The notes: a model not told the origin generated them from the sequence alone. A stretch of DNA of 64,000 bases from Neckera pumila (GCA_963969595.1 OZ018409.1:22538975-22602974), one strand, 5' to 3'; counted from the stretch's first letter, positions 24,811-38,656 are shown. A program made the numbers and translations.

Positions 24811-27800
24811 TCAAGTCGCCCACCTTGATGTGCTAGAGGCTTTCGAGGCTGACACGTACGGGCCATCATTGGAACTGGGGGCAGGCATCATAGAATTGGA
24901 GCCTGGATCTATATGAGGATTCCCATCAAACTTGGGATTCTGCACCTGGACATTTGGTGTTCTTGGTGCGGCACTGTTGTGTTCTCTCAGAGCAGGAGTG
25001 GACGCTTGCTGCCTCGTGCACAGCAAGTTTTCGAGCAATACAATGGCAGCATGCTTGCTGCTGTTTGATTCATTGTTGACAGTCTCACTGGCACTCTGCA
25101 AGTATGGAAAATAACATAATCTGTCAGTGCGTGTACTTATTCTGATACAACAGTATTTTTGATGGGTTGGACGACCAAGAAAGAAGTCATCCGTGTAGAA
25201 GAGGATTACCATGGTGCACGCAGGGCATCCAAATTCGCAGTCACATGTTTGTAGTACTTTCAATGCTTGCCTCCATGCCTGTCCAACATCTTTGAATGCC
25301 TGCACAAGTAGTCAATAAACTAACATATTACCGCATTGAATGCTGAGTCGATCGGAACTAAACTGGCGTAATTTGAATGGAATGAATCTCAAATTGTCTT
25401 TCTATTGAAGAATAGCAGAAGTGAAGAAATTAAGATACCTGTTCTGCAATGCCAATCCCACCAGCAAATGCATCATACAAAAATATCTGCACAATTCAAC
25501 TGATGCTCAACAAGTACACAATTGCCAAACGTTTGGAGCTTCTGAATATACTACTACGGTACTAGCGATTATATATGACAAAGAATATCAAAGTAAAAAT
25601 TCATTAATTAACCCAGTTCTCAAGTATCGCAACCATACTATAAGAACACTCATATTTAGCGGAACCTTGACGAAAAATGATACCAGTATGTAACACTACC
25701 CTGAATCTAAAGCAAGCTACTCGATAAAAAAACGTGTCTGGACTTGATAATTAACATCAGCATTGAACTAGTACCTGAGGCTGTTCAGTTTGCTCGTGAG
25801 CCAAAGTTTCAAGCCCGAGCATGTCAGCTGCATCACCTGAAATGGAATATATCGTCTTAAAATATTCTTCACTGTTCTTCCAATCTTTTACAGAAGTGCA
25901 CACAACCAGCAAGAACCAAAAAAGAGTCTCAATACAATAAAATCAAGACTCTAGTACTAAGAGTATCTGGCACACACCCGACGTAAGAGATAATGTTGCT
26001 TACTCATGGTCAAAGAAGCAAGAAGACGAAGAACCACACGCTTCAGAACAAGTAGAGCCTCAAGAGCCATGTGTTTCAGTTTTTGCATCACCTCTGCCGG
26101 AATATCCCACCACTGCAAGAGATCATTTTTGCAATCATCAGAAGATGAACTCCACATCATTGAAATGGGCTTACATGGACATGCTCTTATAGAGCCAAAC
26201 ATATCGAGTTCGTAAAACAGGATAATTAAAATAGGAATCTCAGAGCTTCACAATAGGCGAGGTACTAAATATTTTGACAAAGACGTAACTATGTTCAACC
26301 GTGAACGGAATATGTGCGTGACTTCTCTACAGAATTATTTCCTTCTTGAACTTCTACATATAAAGACTTTGTACGACTTCAAAATGGAGAAGAATTGCAC
26401 AACCTACCAGCCCAACAGTTTCAAAAACAGAGGGAGGATACTTCAAAGTGACAGTGTCGACGTGTTTGTTCCTGGTCAAATCGTATTCATTATATCCCAT
26501 CACCTGCTCACTGACTTCAAGCTGGAAATTCCATCACCAAAATTAACATCATATGCAATTGAATATAGGAAGCTTCAGAACGAAACATTGCGCCATTAGG
26601 TACACGCTCAAGAGATTAAAACAAATATCTAATTACAGAAATAAAATGACGACTTTCGGCATAGTTTAATCACTGATCGTTGAAGATGCTGGGATGGAGA
26701 TAGTGAGCACCTTCCCCAAATGTAAGCGTGTTCCCAGAGTCAAGCGGGAGGTCATCGTATCCAATATTAGGACTTTGGTCTTCACAATCACCTCTGAGCA
26801 CACGTCCCTCATAACATCAGGAAAGGACAATACAGGTTTCCCGTGTAATATTTTGATCGATTTGGATACTAACTTTCGAGTAATAAACACCAGAAGCATT
26901 CAATTCAGCCATTAACATGTCTAAATGGGAAAGGCATGGGATTATAGGATACCAGTCACACGCTGTAACTCGTACAGCTCCCCAAATGCTTGCCTCTTGC
27001 TAATATCCAAGTGCTTTATCTGAGAGCACAACGGGTAGAAATATACAACAATTCAATACCTAGGTGCGAATGCCACGATATTAAAACTCATCATGAAATG
27101 CCGATTCGTAATCTATTCTGCCTGTCAATTGCAAGACGTTAACTGATCAAGAAAACGTTGTTGTAAGCAATTCAAATCTTTATTCAGAACACTCTCTAGT
27201 TAATCACTGAAATCCTATAGAGATTGATTGCAGGTAGATTGGATTTTCTATTATCTGAAATAATCCACTGAAATAACACACGTCTCAGCCACATTAACTA
27301 CTGAAAATATTCTCTATCTAGAGTAAAGTCCTGCAGCTGTGAAACCAAAATAGCCACAAAACTTATTAAATCCGAATTCCACAAGGCAAGGATGCCTGGA
27401 CATATCTAAGAATATCAACAAATTTGCGATCATAGCCCAAGCAAACTGCGCTTTGATAGGTGCAATATTCATACCATGCTTATTCGAATATTCTGCCAAT
27501 AAAATCTAGGAGAACCAAATCCTACAGGAAGTAAAGACAGGAAAGAAAATCACTGACCCTGTAGGTGTCTCTTGCATGAGGGTAGATTGCTCCATCATAA
27601 AGCATCCTCAGGGCCATCTTCTCATCCACTTCTTCTACCAATTCATTATTCCCTGTCAACAGCTGTAAGAACAATCAGTTTAAGGTGTACTCAATGAAAA
27701 GTAAGCAAAACCCATGAGGTCAATCGTATGCTTGTAACCATGAAACCATTTATATAGAGTTTTGCAGAGTAGATAGTACCTGAAAACGATTTAAAGATAC

Positions 27801-30800
27801 TCCCCGTATGGATATTTCACTCCCCGGATTATCATCATATCGATATCCATATGAACTGTCCCCACGCGGACCTGCTCTGTACTGAAGAATTCCTTCAGAA
27901 ATAAGCTCGTCTCTTATCTTCTTGAAGTCCTCTCCAAAGTACTCCAGGTCGCACCCTAGAAATCAAAGAGACCGTAAATCCAACAAATCCCTTAATGAGA
28001 AAGTAAACATCATTTTATTTGTTAAAACTTCGGTGTGATGGTCTGTCCCTGTCCCACACATACCAGTCAACGGAAGCTCTTGGGCGGCACAAGGAAGCTG
28101 CAGGCGTAGCACGTGAGGATTGGTAGGATTACAAACCGCCTGCTCCACATTTCTGCTAAAGAGCTGCCAATCACACGAAAAGTCAAGGTTAAAAATATCT
28201 CAAGTTTATATTTATGTACTGTACATTGTGAGAAGTTGAACTTATTAGACAATAAGCGGCGATTTTCAATCCCAGAAAGCTTATTTGAGAAACAGCTCTC
28301 TAACTGGAAGGTGTAAGAACCAGGACACAAACCTTTCGAGGGTTTTTCATGTAGAAAACATCAAGTTCTCTCTCTCGGCCTAATATCACTGCCAAGGACG
28401 CCCCTTGCCTTCTCCCGGCACGACCTGCCTGCAACAAAACGTTCAGAGCCAGCAATGATCGTAGACTCAAAATTTATCAAAACCAGCAGATATGCTAACT
28501 GCTGACCAGTACTTCAGTATATTGTAGTACTTGAAACCACACTAGAACTCACACTAATGTCGATTAGGAACCCTTCAGCAGCCAAAGGTTTAATTAATTA
28601 AAGAAATCAATTGTTATTCATCATAAACCGTGTAGGACTTGGGCAATAATTCCAGAAAACACAAGTCGTTGCGATAAGTCTCAACCTGCTGCCACAGACT
28701 GCACATAGTATCTGGTAGTCCCACATGCACAGTCGCATCCAGATTCCCCACCTACATAAAGATACTGTATATTCAGATCTTCTGATTGCTCCATTTTTAC
28801 CAGCAAAAGTCAATGTCCAACTTGCTGCTTGACATAGGTATCCATACATCGGTGAGATTTGAGACGATAAACGCAGAGCTTGCTAGTATAGGCTTTAGTG
28901 CAAGGCGACCACCACTAGAATGTGTGAAATCCACAAATTCATGAAATTTCCTGAACTTCCTATAGCCAAATTGGTTTAGGCATGTCGATTAACGTAGATT
29001 TAGTCGTTTTGAGTCTGCATGTTCTCTAATGCTGTAGACAAGACAGGGTATGTAGCTCACATCAATGCCAAGTTCCAGAGCTCGGGTAGTCACAAGCGCT
29101 CGTAATTGGCCATGTTGCAAACGCTGCAGCATGCAGCCAAACATATTCGTGAAGTTAAATACTAGCACGTGAAGCTACGGAGAGCTGAACTTTAAAACGG
29201 TCAACAAACTACTATGGCTACCGGGAACGAAAAGGAATAACTTACCTCGGAACACAATTCACTACATACCTTTTCCAAAGCTATTCTTTCTTCTTGAGTG
29301 TAACCAGCCCTGTAACTGTCGACTTTCTCCACAAGATCAACGCACCTCTGCGAAGTCAGAATTATGGTGATGAGTGATGTGTATTTACATTAGAAACAAG
29401 ATCACAGCATTCAGAACTTACAAGCAAGAACGATGCGCGGTTTCAAGAATAGAAAGACAAAACATTGTGTTCCGAGGTAAATTATTCCTTTTCCAAAGCT
29501 ATTCGGAAAATTGTGGAAGAGCAAATAGGATTGAGTTACCTGCTTACTAAGTTTTTCGCGAACCATCTTGCAAACAATCTCTGAGGATTTGCGAGCTTCA
29601 ACAAAGACCAATATCTGAAGGTCTGCTTTCATCAATGCCACCTGATCATTGCACACAATCCCTCAATATTAACGTAATTGACTGCTCTAGCACCTAAGGT
29701 CGAACTTCCCTGATGTATTGAAAGTACGCAAAAGAGATTTAATCACATACCACAATTTTAACAGCTTCTTTGTAAACACTGCGCCGATCTCCATTCTTTG
29801 TTTCCGGAGGCAACCAGCACAAGACATGCTTTTCGCCAGACGGTGCACCAGACCCACGTATCACTTCCATATCAACTGTTGTCAGCTTCCTCACATGCTC
29901 CTGCATGGTGCAGAAAAAAGCGCTCCACGAGTGAATCTGTGGCTCTTTGGACCAATTAAGGAAAGTATGAACATCTGATGCAGCTGGTCCAAAGGCTTCT
30001 TCAGTCACTTTGATTTTCTGGACAACTCGATCCTAATACTAAAAATATTCAGAATTGATCGACTGACGCAAGAAAATCTGCACCTCAATCTTATCGGCCT
30101 AAAAGCGAAAAAATCAGGCCAAGACAAGTCAGTTATCTGGGAGCAATATTTGGGGTCGTTGCCTTTCAGGTAGAACGAAGACAATAAAATCATCGATAGA
30201 CTGGAACGAGAACATGATGCGGTAAAAAGGACACAGATTTAATGATCCAGACATTTTACCAGTTAAAAGAATTACCTTCGGATTTGCAATTGTGGCGGAA
30301 CAGCAGATGAACATGGGCTCCGAACCATAGTGGCGAGCAATTCTCAAGAGACGTCGCAATATACAACCCTGGCAGACCTATGCCTGTTAGAACATGTCAC
30401 CTCCGCGAAACGCTTTTAAGCCATATCATGCAAGAATCGAAGCTGTGTCTCAGAAAACATTGAAAATCACATATGATCAGGTCGTAACTGATAATTGACC
30501 AAATCCTTGTGGTACACGGACTGGGAAAATGACCCAGACGACCTCAAAAGATGCACAATATACTAAATCTTCACTTTGGCAAGAGCGGGGTAGAACAGTG
30601 GCTCACAACATGGCTCCCGAATATGCCTCGGTAAGTGTGAGCCTCGTCAATCACTACAAACTTCAGATTTGAAAAAAAATTCTCCCATAACTGCGACAAG
30701 ACCACGTATCAGTACAAGCTGCATCAAACTACCTACTACGACAATGAGGAAACTAGATTCTAAGACAAAAAGTTACACCAGTAAAAGGATTCCCCAAAAT

Positions 30801-33800
30801 GACAAATCTTTACATAATGAGTTGCATCTCAATGTATCTAATACAGAAGATGGTTGCAGAGCACCTGAATTCTCATGACACCAAGGTCATCTATCAATTC
30901 TAAATCTGACGACCACGAGACCTTCAACTAGGTGCATTGAAACGTTTGAGCTTACCTTGTGGTGTGGCAGAATCCCATGGTGCAGCATATCTGGATTGGT
31001 CAAAATTATCTGCAGGAAAGAACGTTTGTGAATTTAGATGCAAACACGTTCATATGCCCTACAACCCTGTTTGATCAGCGAAATCAAAATCAGACGGAGA
31101 ATGAAGCAGGCACGAGAAGTACCTTGCCAGTCTTCCGGATGTGTGACTTTTGATTCATGCTGGTATCTCCATCATAACTGCCAAATTTCCAACCGAAGTC
31201 TCTCAAAATATGATTGCAATAAAGAGCAATCTTTTCGGTTACTTCAGGGCATTTAACCTAAAACCCAAACACATTCCCAAGAAAGCACAATAAACTAATG
31301 ATAAACTCAGCAAGAATCGTGGTTGTCAATAATCCAATCCGGTCCAAGAAATGGTGGTCCAAAATAGCTCACCAATAACAATGAGTGCCCTTCTTAACCT
31401 CCTCCACCAAGTTAGCTGTCCGAAGAGAACCCAAGTTAGCGTATAAGGGAACATTTTCATCAAGAATAATATCGTCTCAAGTGAAACACAACATCACAAA
31501 GTGAAGATATATTCTAGAGGGACATATACAGAATGTCAAATATTACCAACCGAAAAGGAATGACTCGACTACTACAAACAATCAGAGGATTCAGGTTTTC
31601 CTCCATAATCAGACGAAAACACCAAAGGCCGATGAAATTACGACTCACACAGGATCTTAAGTTGGTCACGTGCCAAGGCCTGTACACAGGCAAGAACAGT
31701 TCAGTAGCAATCCGTTCCTCAGAGACATATACGACACAAGATAAACCGGCAACTGAATTTCCAAGTCCAGGCTTCTGCGAAGGAAATAAATTAGCGGGTC
31801 TAGAGTGATGGTGGGGAATAATTGAGTACCTTAACGGGGAAAATGAAGAGAGCACGCGATTTGGAAACCTTCATCAAAGAATCTAATACCTGCCAAACAT
31901 GACACCAGAGGTTTAGTTCCTGTCGTCATCATAACATTCCCGTAAGAACCTCCTGCACTTCTTCTGATCTTTGAAACACGATTAGCACTGAACAAGGAGA
32001 GGCTTCTCAGGCCGGAAACTATTCCATCAAGACGACGTACAGGTATAATATATGTCATGCTTTTGCCTGAAGCTGTAGGCGTTGCAGCAACTATGCTTGA
32101 CCCATTAAATACTGCATCCATTGCTTCAGCCTGGTGTGTGTAAAATCTCTTTACTCCTCTATTATCAAAACGAATAATCTAGACGTTAGTATAGCCCACT
32201 AAGTACGTGTCATTTAGCCATAAAACAAACTGCAAAATAGAAAGGTACTATGTGATCATGCCGAAAGTTCTCCAGCATAGGGTTACCTTCCCTGAAGAGC
32301 CTTCTGGAGCTTCTTTGGAAGCTTGAAATCCTGGTCAGTGTAAGCAGCAGGTCTGCACAATGCCACAAATCAGAATTCACTTTCTATGTTAAAAATTGTG
32401 ACAACCACAGTCAAAGAATAGAGAAGACGGATGTAAGTAACATACCTAGCAGGGATTTTCTCCACGTGCAAGATTTGTCCCTTGGAAGCAACTCCTTCGA
32501 GTGCATTCAAAGCAGCGGTAATATTGAGTTGCGCAGCGGTTGATGACTGCGTGATATTTCTGTCGGCAAATGCTGCAAACTCCTCTTCCCAGACTTCCTC
32601 CTGGCAGATATTGTCAAGACCATGAATCGCACCCTTACTCTCACTTGTCTCCGTGCTATTCTTGACATCCCTCACAACAGTCTTTCTGGCCCTTTGCATT
32701 CCCGATTTCTCCGATTTCTCAACCGATAGACTTAATTTTACATTACCACTTGGTGGCCTTCTCGGACCCTGAGTGGGCGTACCAGAGTTCTTATAAATAA
32801 GACAATCTTCATCCTCGATCTTCATCACTGTACTAGCTGAAATTGTCCCAACAGGAGGCTTGATTCCTATTTTACTATCATTAAACACTCTATCAACTGC
32901 TTTACGAAGCTGCCGCCTCCTGGAGCCATTCGTCGGAGGCTCTCCTAAGACTTGAACCTCACTCTCAATGTCATCATTGCCCAACAAAGAAACCCAACCA
33001 TCTGAAGGAAAAGACTTATCTTTCTTAGTCTGTGTAATTGTTGACCCCTCTGCATTAAACCTAGCTGTCAAAGATACTTTAGCACTATCGTCCTCTTGAA
33101 GTCGTGTACCAATGCAAACAGGATTGGCTGGAGATGACCCGGGAACATTAAGCTCCCCTGATAATTTACCCACGTCTAGAGTTCCTTGTGAACCCGATGC
33201 CAATTTACCAATCAGGGGAGTCTGACCATCCAAATCTTCATGCCGTTTGAAACTCGAAAGCATATGTGCGGCACTTCCAGGTCTCACAAGATTAATTGAA
33301 GTTGACTTTACATCGTCACAGCGCGCAAGAAGAAAATCTGAAGTTTCGCTGGCCCTCTGCGGCGAGTTTGGCAGTGCGGATCTCTGCAACTTCAAGGATT
33401 TGGCGGGGGTTGATTGAGAACCAGAGAAATAAGGAGATGTCTTTATTACTTGAGGAGATTTGCTTGGAACGTTGACAGCTTTCCGCTTCCCAGGTTTGAC
33501 CTGCAGCACAGAGGAGTTAGAACCTTTCCGTTTCATGGATTGCATACGTAAAGAATAATTTGATTCATAGTGAATTTCAGGTTACACAAGGAGTAGATTG
33601 GAAATGCAAAACGTAATGAAATCAAGTCAATATCACTTGAATCGTCAAGAGCATAGAATTCCCTAAATACATAGTTTAACATTAGTGAATTGCAAATAGA
33701 TCTTGTCAAATAATTTAACTACCTTACTACACTACTGTACCAAGACAGAACAGACGAAGACCCGGTAGGAACAATCACAATTGCTAAAGCCAATTGCGGA

Positions 33801-34422
33801 TGTCAATTGCTCATAACGTGAAAGAATATCTCCGCACAGAAATGACAGACTGCACGCACTCTGCTTGAACTCACCGCAATGGATTCAAGAAATATATTTC
33901 ATCTGGTAAACGAAATAGGCCCTATAATGGAGTAACAAGAATTCATAATAAGTCCACACTTCAAACGGACAGAGCAATCTCTCGCGAGGTTCATATTTGA
34001 TCTCTGCATTTGAAATATACAATTAAAGCTTAAAGCTCGTATCACGTTGTAAAGGCAAAACTGCAATTTACGACAACTGTAATTCTTCCATCACATTTGA
34101 ACTAAAATGCACCTCATTCACTTCAACGTTCATTTGAGAGCTCTTTCACCTAAAAATTCGGAACAGCAGAACTAGCGAACTCTCACATTTCAACATAAAA
34201 ACACCGAATTCTCTAGAATTTGCACTAAGGCCTGCAGCACACAATTGTACGTGCTCTGTGAAAAATAAATTAGTTATTTAAATCCACAGCAGAGAATCTG
34301 TGCACACATGATCCACATTGTGTGCCAACACTCACCTGCGAGATCCGCAAAGGAAGAGGTTGGAAGTCACCATCGTCGTCGTCCGAAACGTCAACAAAAC
34401 CGACGCCACCTCCCTTCAACAT
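24811..34422 (-). CDS. HRQ1: HRQ1-type RecQ-like 3'-5' DNA helicase (28 exons, ~1,197 aa)
   Basis: Exons, 5' to 3': 34336-34422, 32446-33500, 32287-32352, 32041-32146, 31830-31889, 31650-31680, 31123-31241, 30956-31009, 30607-30690, 30276-30368, 29751-29900, 29540-29641, 29270-29347, 29061-29123, 28686-28751, 28333-28428, 28064-28163, 27780-27955, 27558-27662, 26953-27019, 26874-26920, 26711-26791, 26408-26521, 26004-26112, 25775-25836, 25439-25486, 25210-25299, 24811-25095. All join in frame. Residues 1-380 are low-complexity and basic. Helicase motifs: Walker [10 protein letters not shown] (424-432), DEAH (541-544), SAT (578-580), [10 protein letters not shown], and QQAGRAGRR (motif VI, about 737-745). 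A DUF1998/MZB region follows, with [10 protein letters not shown] (1092-1101). HRQ1 helicases act in the nucleus in DNA repair, including of crosslinks. The exon 6/7 junction (weak AAG acceptor at 31242) is the least certain; a stronger TTTTAG site 12 bases upstream breaks the frame. Confidence 0.9.
29901..30035 (-). other. Possible alternative in-frame exon extension in the helicase gene
   Basis: Immediately upstream of the exon at 29751-29900 the minus strand stays open in the same frame for 45 codons. It starts at a good acceptor (TTAGTATTAG) and reads [20 protein letters not shown]. Family comparison from memory puts EHVRKL directly after ATIANPK, so the chosen model treats this as intron. 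Use of the upstream acceptor would insert 45 residues without breaking the frame. Confidence 0.35.
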
Positions 34423-34444
34423 GATCACAAGTGCAAAATCGCAT
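34391..34444 (-). promoter_or_regulatory. Upstream ORF overlapping the helicase start
   Basis: An ATG at 34444 (minus strand) opens a 17-codon frame ([17 protein letters not shown], then stop) that overlaps the chosen start codon at 34422 in another frame. If the transcript begins upstream, this would reduce initiation at the main start. It is only relevant if the 5' end of the mRNA includes it. Confidence 0.4.
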
Positions 34445-37400
34445 CCCTGAACAAAACCCTAAACCCTGAAGCCGAAAAAAAAACTTTGATTGCAATTCTC
34501 TACACAATGCAGAGCTCCGTCACATTCGCAGAAACACACAAGACGAAGAACAATTGCTCCTCCCTCTTGCAGAACGCAAATTTGAACCCTAAAACGTACA
34601 TGGAGTGTAGACTCGAGAAAAAATCAAGGATGTGGTGTACATCTTGCTACATGCAACCTCCGATACCAAGATTCTGGGTGTTCCCGCCACTTTTCGTTTG
34701 ATTGGATTTGACCGACGTTTTGAGCTATTGCAAACGGTGCAATTTATTGTGGGCACAAAATCGTCTCTTTTAAGTGAAATCTACCTTTTTTGGAAACCAA
34801 CATTCTTGAATTGCCATGTCAACCTTTTAAACAACGATGCAGACGTTTTGTGTTCCATGAATGGAACTTAGAGAATCCTTTTGTTAAGACAGAAGTGCAA
34901 CTATTCATCTTTGAAATTTTTTGCAAAAAAAAGAGGTCTTCTAATGAGTATTTTTGCATTTTTTTAAGCTAATGATTCTAACAATATCCAAAGGGATAAT
35001 TTCTACGGTCAATAATCCATCCTTTAAGGATTAACCTTGTAAGGACGGGCTCATGATCATTGAGTTCTAGCTTCATTGTCTATTACTTTGTTTGTAGCCA
35101 TTTTCCAAACGGATATGATTGAAAGATTTTGCATGTTTTTCTTCAAAGACAAAATCATATGTTTGCTGCAAGTTGTAAAATTTTCAATCTTTTTAGAAAA
35201 ATTTGAAATTACGACAAATTTTGTGAGAAAAAATGAAAAAAATTCATGTCAAATACAAAATATGCTCAAAAATCTAAGATTTTTACTATTGATTTATAAT
35301 ATAGTGTATAACATCATAGTACAAACCAAAGTTATCGGATTATTCAAAAATTAGAAAATTAGCAAACCATGGTTATAGGTCCAAAGTTCATATTGCTTTA
35401 AAATATTGAAATTTAAGATTTTTTCAAGTTTTTTAATTAGAATAAAAAGTGCAATGGATGAGCTTCATTTCATTAGTTGGACTCAAATTCAAAAAAAATC
35501 TACTTTTATGGCTAAAATTCACGTTAAGAATAAATAGCAAAAAATGGTCCAAATATACTACAACGGAGATCTGTAAATTAAGCATCTTCTTTTGTAGAAA
35601 GGTCAATAAGATCATAATGAAGGACTTTGTAATACTATACATTGAAAATGTACTCAAATATCCTCCAAATAAATAAATTGGATGAAAAAAACATTTTTTT
35701 TTCTATCCTCAAGTTTCAATTGATCATCTAGCATATGTTTAGTATCTACACTAGTAGTACATGGTTAACTTTGAAATGATAGAACCTATGACCAAGGTCC
35801 TTAACCAAAATGTAATTAGATTTTTAAATGAATAAGTGTATGAAAATTTTTATTCTTAATACATTCAAAAGTCATTAGGCACTTTTAGCCCGTGACGTCC
35901 TTATTGGATTAACACTTTAGTGCCTAGGATAGTTTTGCAAGAATTGATTACATTATTGATCTATTGTTTGAAATACATATGATGCTTATTGCTTTATATA
36001 TATATTTTAACCATTTAACCTTGTACATATTTTGAAGATGCATATACTACAAAAAAAAATTGTGATCATTAATTTGACAATCACTAGTATAAAACCATCC
36101 TTGAATTTGAAAATGAGTGCATTTCTTGGGTGTTTTTTCGATTCATGTTCATTGTATTAGATTTTGTTAATATTTGTTGAAAATTGTTAATGTGTATTAT
36201 GTTTAATAGTTTTTAACAAGTTCTAAGAGAAATTTGTCGTGTTAAGTTTCTTAATTCCTTCTTGACAAAATTTTGTTAGAATATGCAAAAAATTATTAAA
36301 CATAACACATTTTCACATAATTCAACAGTTTCCAACAAAATCTTATATGATAAACATGCATCTTACAAGAAAAGGAAATGAAGTGATCATTGGTACCAAA
36401 TTCACACAAAAAATAAACATTCCAGATCATGGTTTTATATTAATTTGAATTGAAACTAACACAATTGCATTTTAAAAAGTGCAAATTTAGTACAAAATAA
36501 TGTTTAAGAATGGGGCTTTTAGTGGAGATTTATACTAGAGAATGTTAAAATCTTAGAGGGATTTCTATTCATAAATCCATCTTTAAGATCACACTATTGA
36601 AAAAAGTATATTTTAAATATAAAAGAATATATTACCAGATGTGCTTTGATTCATTAAATAATGGGTGTGAGGAGACATTACTTGAGAAATTGTAACCAAA
36701 CCATTAGAAAATCAAAGTTCTCTATTGTTTGGGGCACTGGCGGCCACAACTTGATCAATTTAATAGAATTATGTAACAATGCTGATAGGTTTCTATTTTT
36801 CTAGGCACTTCAAATTTTTTTTAAACCAAATCAAAAGAAATCCAGTAGGTTTTCTACGTAACAATTTGTTATTTGTATATGCAAATGTGAATTCAACCAT
36901 GATGGTGTGTTGGATGAATAATGTAGTTTGAAAGAATAAAGTCCGAGAATCAAACTCCTAGGGCAACACATATGCTAATGTGACAGGTTTGGCCCCATTG
37001 ATGTGGCAATTTAACCTTGCTGATGTGGCAATTTAAAAAAAATCAACAAATCCAAAAGATCTTATTTTAGTATAATTTTGACCAAAACAACAGACGCTAC
37101 TACATCTTCGGTTGTTTTGGTAACAAATTTTTCTAATAGTGTCTTTGGATACATCTTGTTTGACTAGGCATGCCATGTCATCCTTGTTGGTTACCACGTC
37201 ACTTTTCCGCCACCATGTCAAGTGCCATGTCATGGATGAAAAAAAAATTCCCATGTAATTTTCTTCATCTACGTGGCGCTAAGGTGGCAGCTATATGGCA
37301 CCCTCAAAAACCATATTTTTGTAGACGTTAGCTAAAAACATTTAGATTTTAGAACATGTTATTTAAGATTTTGGAAACACACTTTCACGTCGTCCAAGAA

Positions 37401-38640
37401 TTTTAATATTATTTTTTGAGACATCAACTTAGACGTTTTTTAAGACATTGATTGGTGCACAACGTACCTATAGAGCAGAGTTGGCCAAAAAAAAAAAAAT
37501 TTTAAATAGCAAAAGATTAATAAACAAGAGAAGTTCAGTTTATTTGATAGTCAAATTGAGCAAAATTTAAAGAGAATTTACCATGTATCATTAAGAGAAT
37601 TTTTGATGGCAAAGTGAAGGAATTATTTCATTGACATTTAGTGAGAATGAGTGGTGGAGAGATCATTTTACAATAAAATTCATTGTTTGTCATCAATCTT
37701 CAAAGGATATGCAATAATTTGAAGATGAGAACTTGACCATTGGACATCTAGACATCATTAGAAGAAAATGAAGGTTTTGCAATCACAAAGAACAACTAAT
37801 TTTTTAGTTGCATAGGAAACTTGTGACTAGTACTAATTTAGAGACTCGTAGTTGCTAAGGACAAGCCACTCTAGTTGCAAAGGATAATGGGGTTGTTTCT
37901 CATTCAGTAGCTTACTTGGAACTTCATGCAACATATTCTTCTGATATGGTTGCCTATGTGGCATTTATTCCCTTGTAGATTTTATAAGTTTGTAGATTTT
38001 GAAATTCTAATCTCAATAATTTATAGATTTCAAAATTTTAGATCTAGCTTCTTTTCTTGATTTCAAAAGTTCAAGTCTTGGTATTTAATAGAATTCACTT
38101 GTTTAAAAAAACATTAGAATTTCATACATTTTAAATATTTTTAGATTTTTATAGGCTATAGAGATCTACAAATTGTAGAAATCTTAGAATTCTTTAACAA
38201 AACTTCTTTCGTCATATAAAATGCAACAACTTACAAGTCTTGCATGTCCAACCTAATGGTACTTTTGACAATAGATATGGGACAACTGGAAAAAACACAA
38301 TCATTGTAAAGTTGCAATTATTTTCTAATCAAATTGCAATCACTTTCTAGTCACATTTTAGTTTTTTTGCAACTACAAATCAACGTGGTAGACTTGTCTA
38401 CATCAACAACTATGATGAATATTGGATGGTGAATAACTCACATACATGGACAGTTTTGAAGGTGCTTTTATGCAAAAAGTAAAACCTTTTGAAATTTGCT
38501 AGACTTTGAAAACAGACTCTTGGCGGAAAAAGGCTAGACATATGGAAACAATGAAACGTGAAATAGTCACCGTTATATTACATGCAGATTATGGACAAGC
38601 AGGTGTCGAGGATTCAATCTTCAAACTGTCATCGTGACTA
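34445..38640. other. Intergenic DNA between helicase and LRR relic
   Basis: The first few hundred bases are presumed promoter of the minus-strand helicase. From 34700 on the stretch is AT-rich without recognisable coding. 36997-37034 holds a short direct repeat of TGATGTGGCAATTTAA. 37000-37470 is the inverted partner of a repeat at 22440-22830. Confidence 0.5.
34453..34468 (-). promoter_or_regulatory. Telo-box-like AAACCCTAA in helicase 5' leader
   Basis: AAAACCCTAAACCCTG lies about 30 bases upstream of the chosen start codon. In plants, telo-boxes (AAACCCTAA) near transcription starts are common in genes for translation and DNA-replication functions expressed in dividing cells. Function here is inferred from the motif alone. 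Confidence 0.4.
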
Positions 38641-38656
38641 GCAGGAAACCACTCCT

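Noticed and set aside
26291..26915. Plus-strand frames 26291-26599 and 26694-26915
   Set aside because: They lie antisense to helicase exons with consistent splice sites and have no domain.
31360..31470. Minus-strand open text ([20 protein letters not shown]) in a helicase intron as an extra exon
   Set aside because: It ends in a stop and has no counterpart in the family motif order. It cannot be joined in frame to its neighbours.
31514..31855. 113-residue minus frame across helicase introns
   Set aside because: Only its parts at 31650-31680 and 31830-31855 are exonic, and in other frames; the continuous frame shows no helicase motif.
36997..37034. TGATGTGGCAATTTAA doublet as an operator
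   Set aside because: Two short copies inside a dispersed repeat; no gene nearby.
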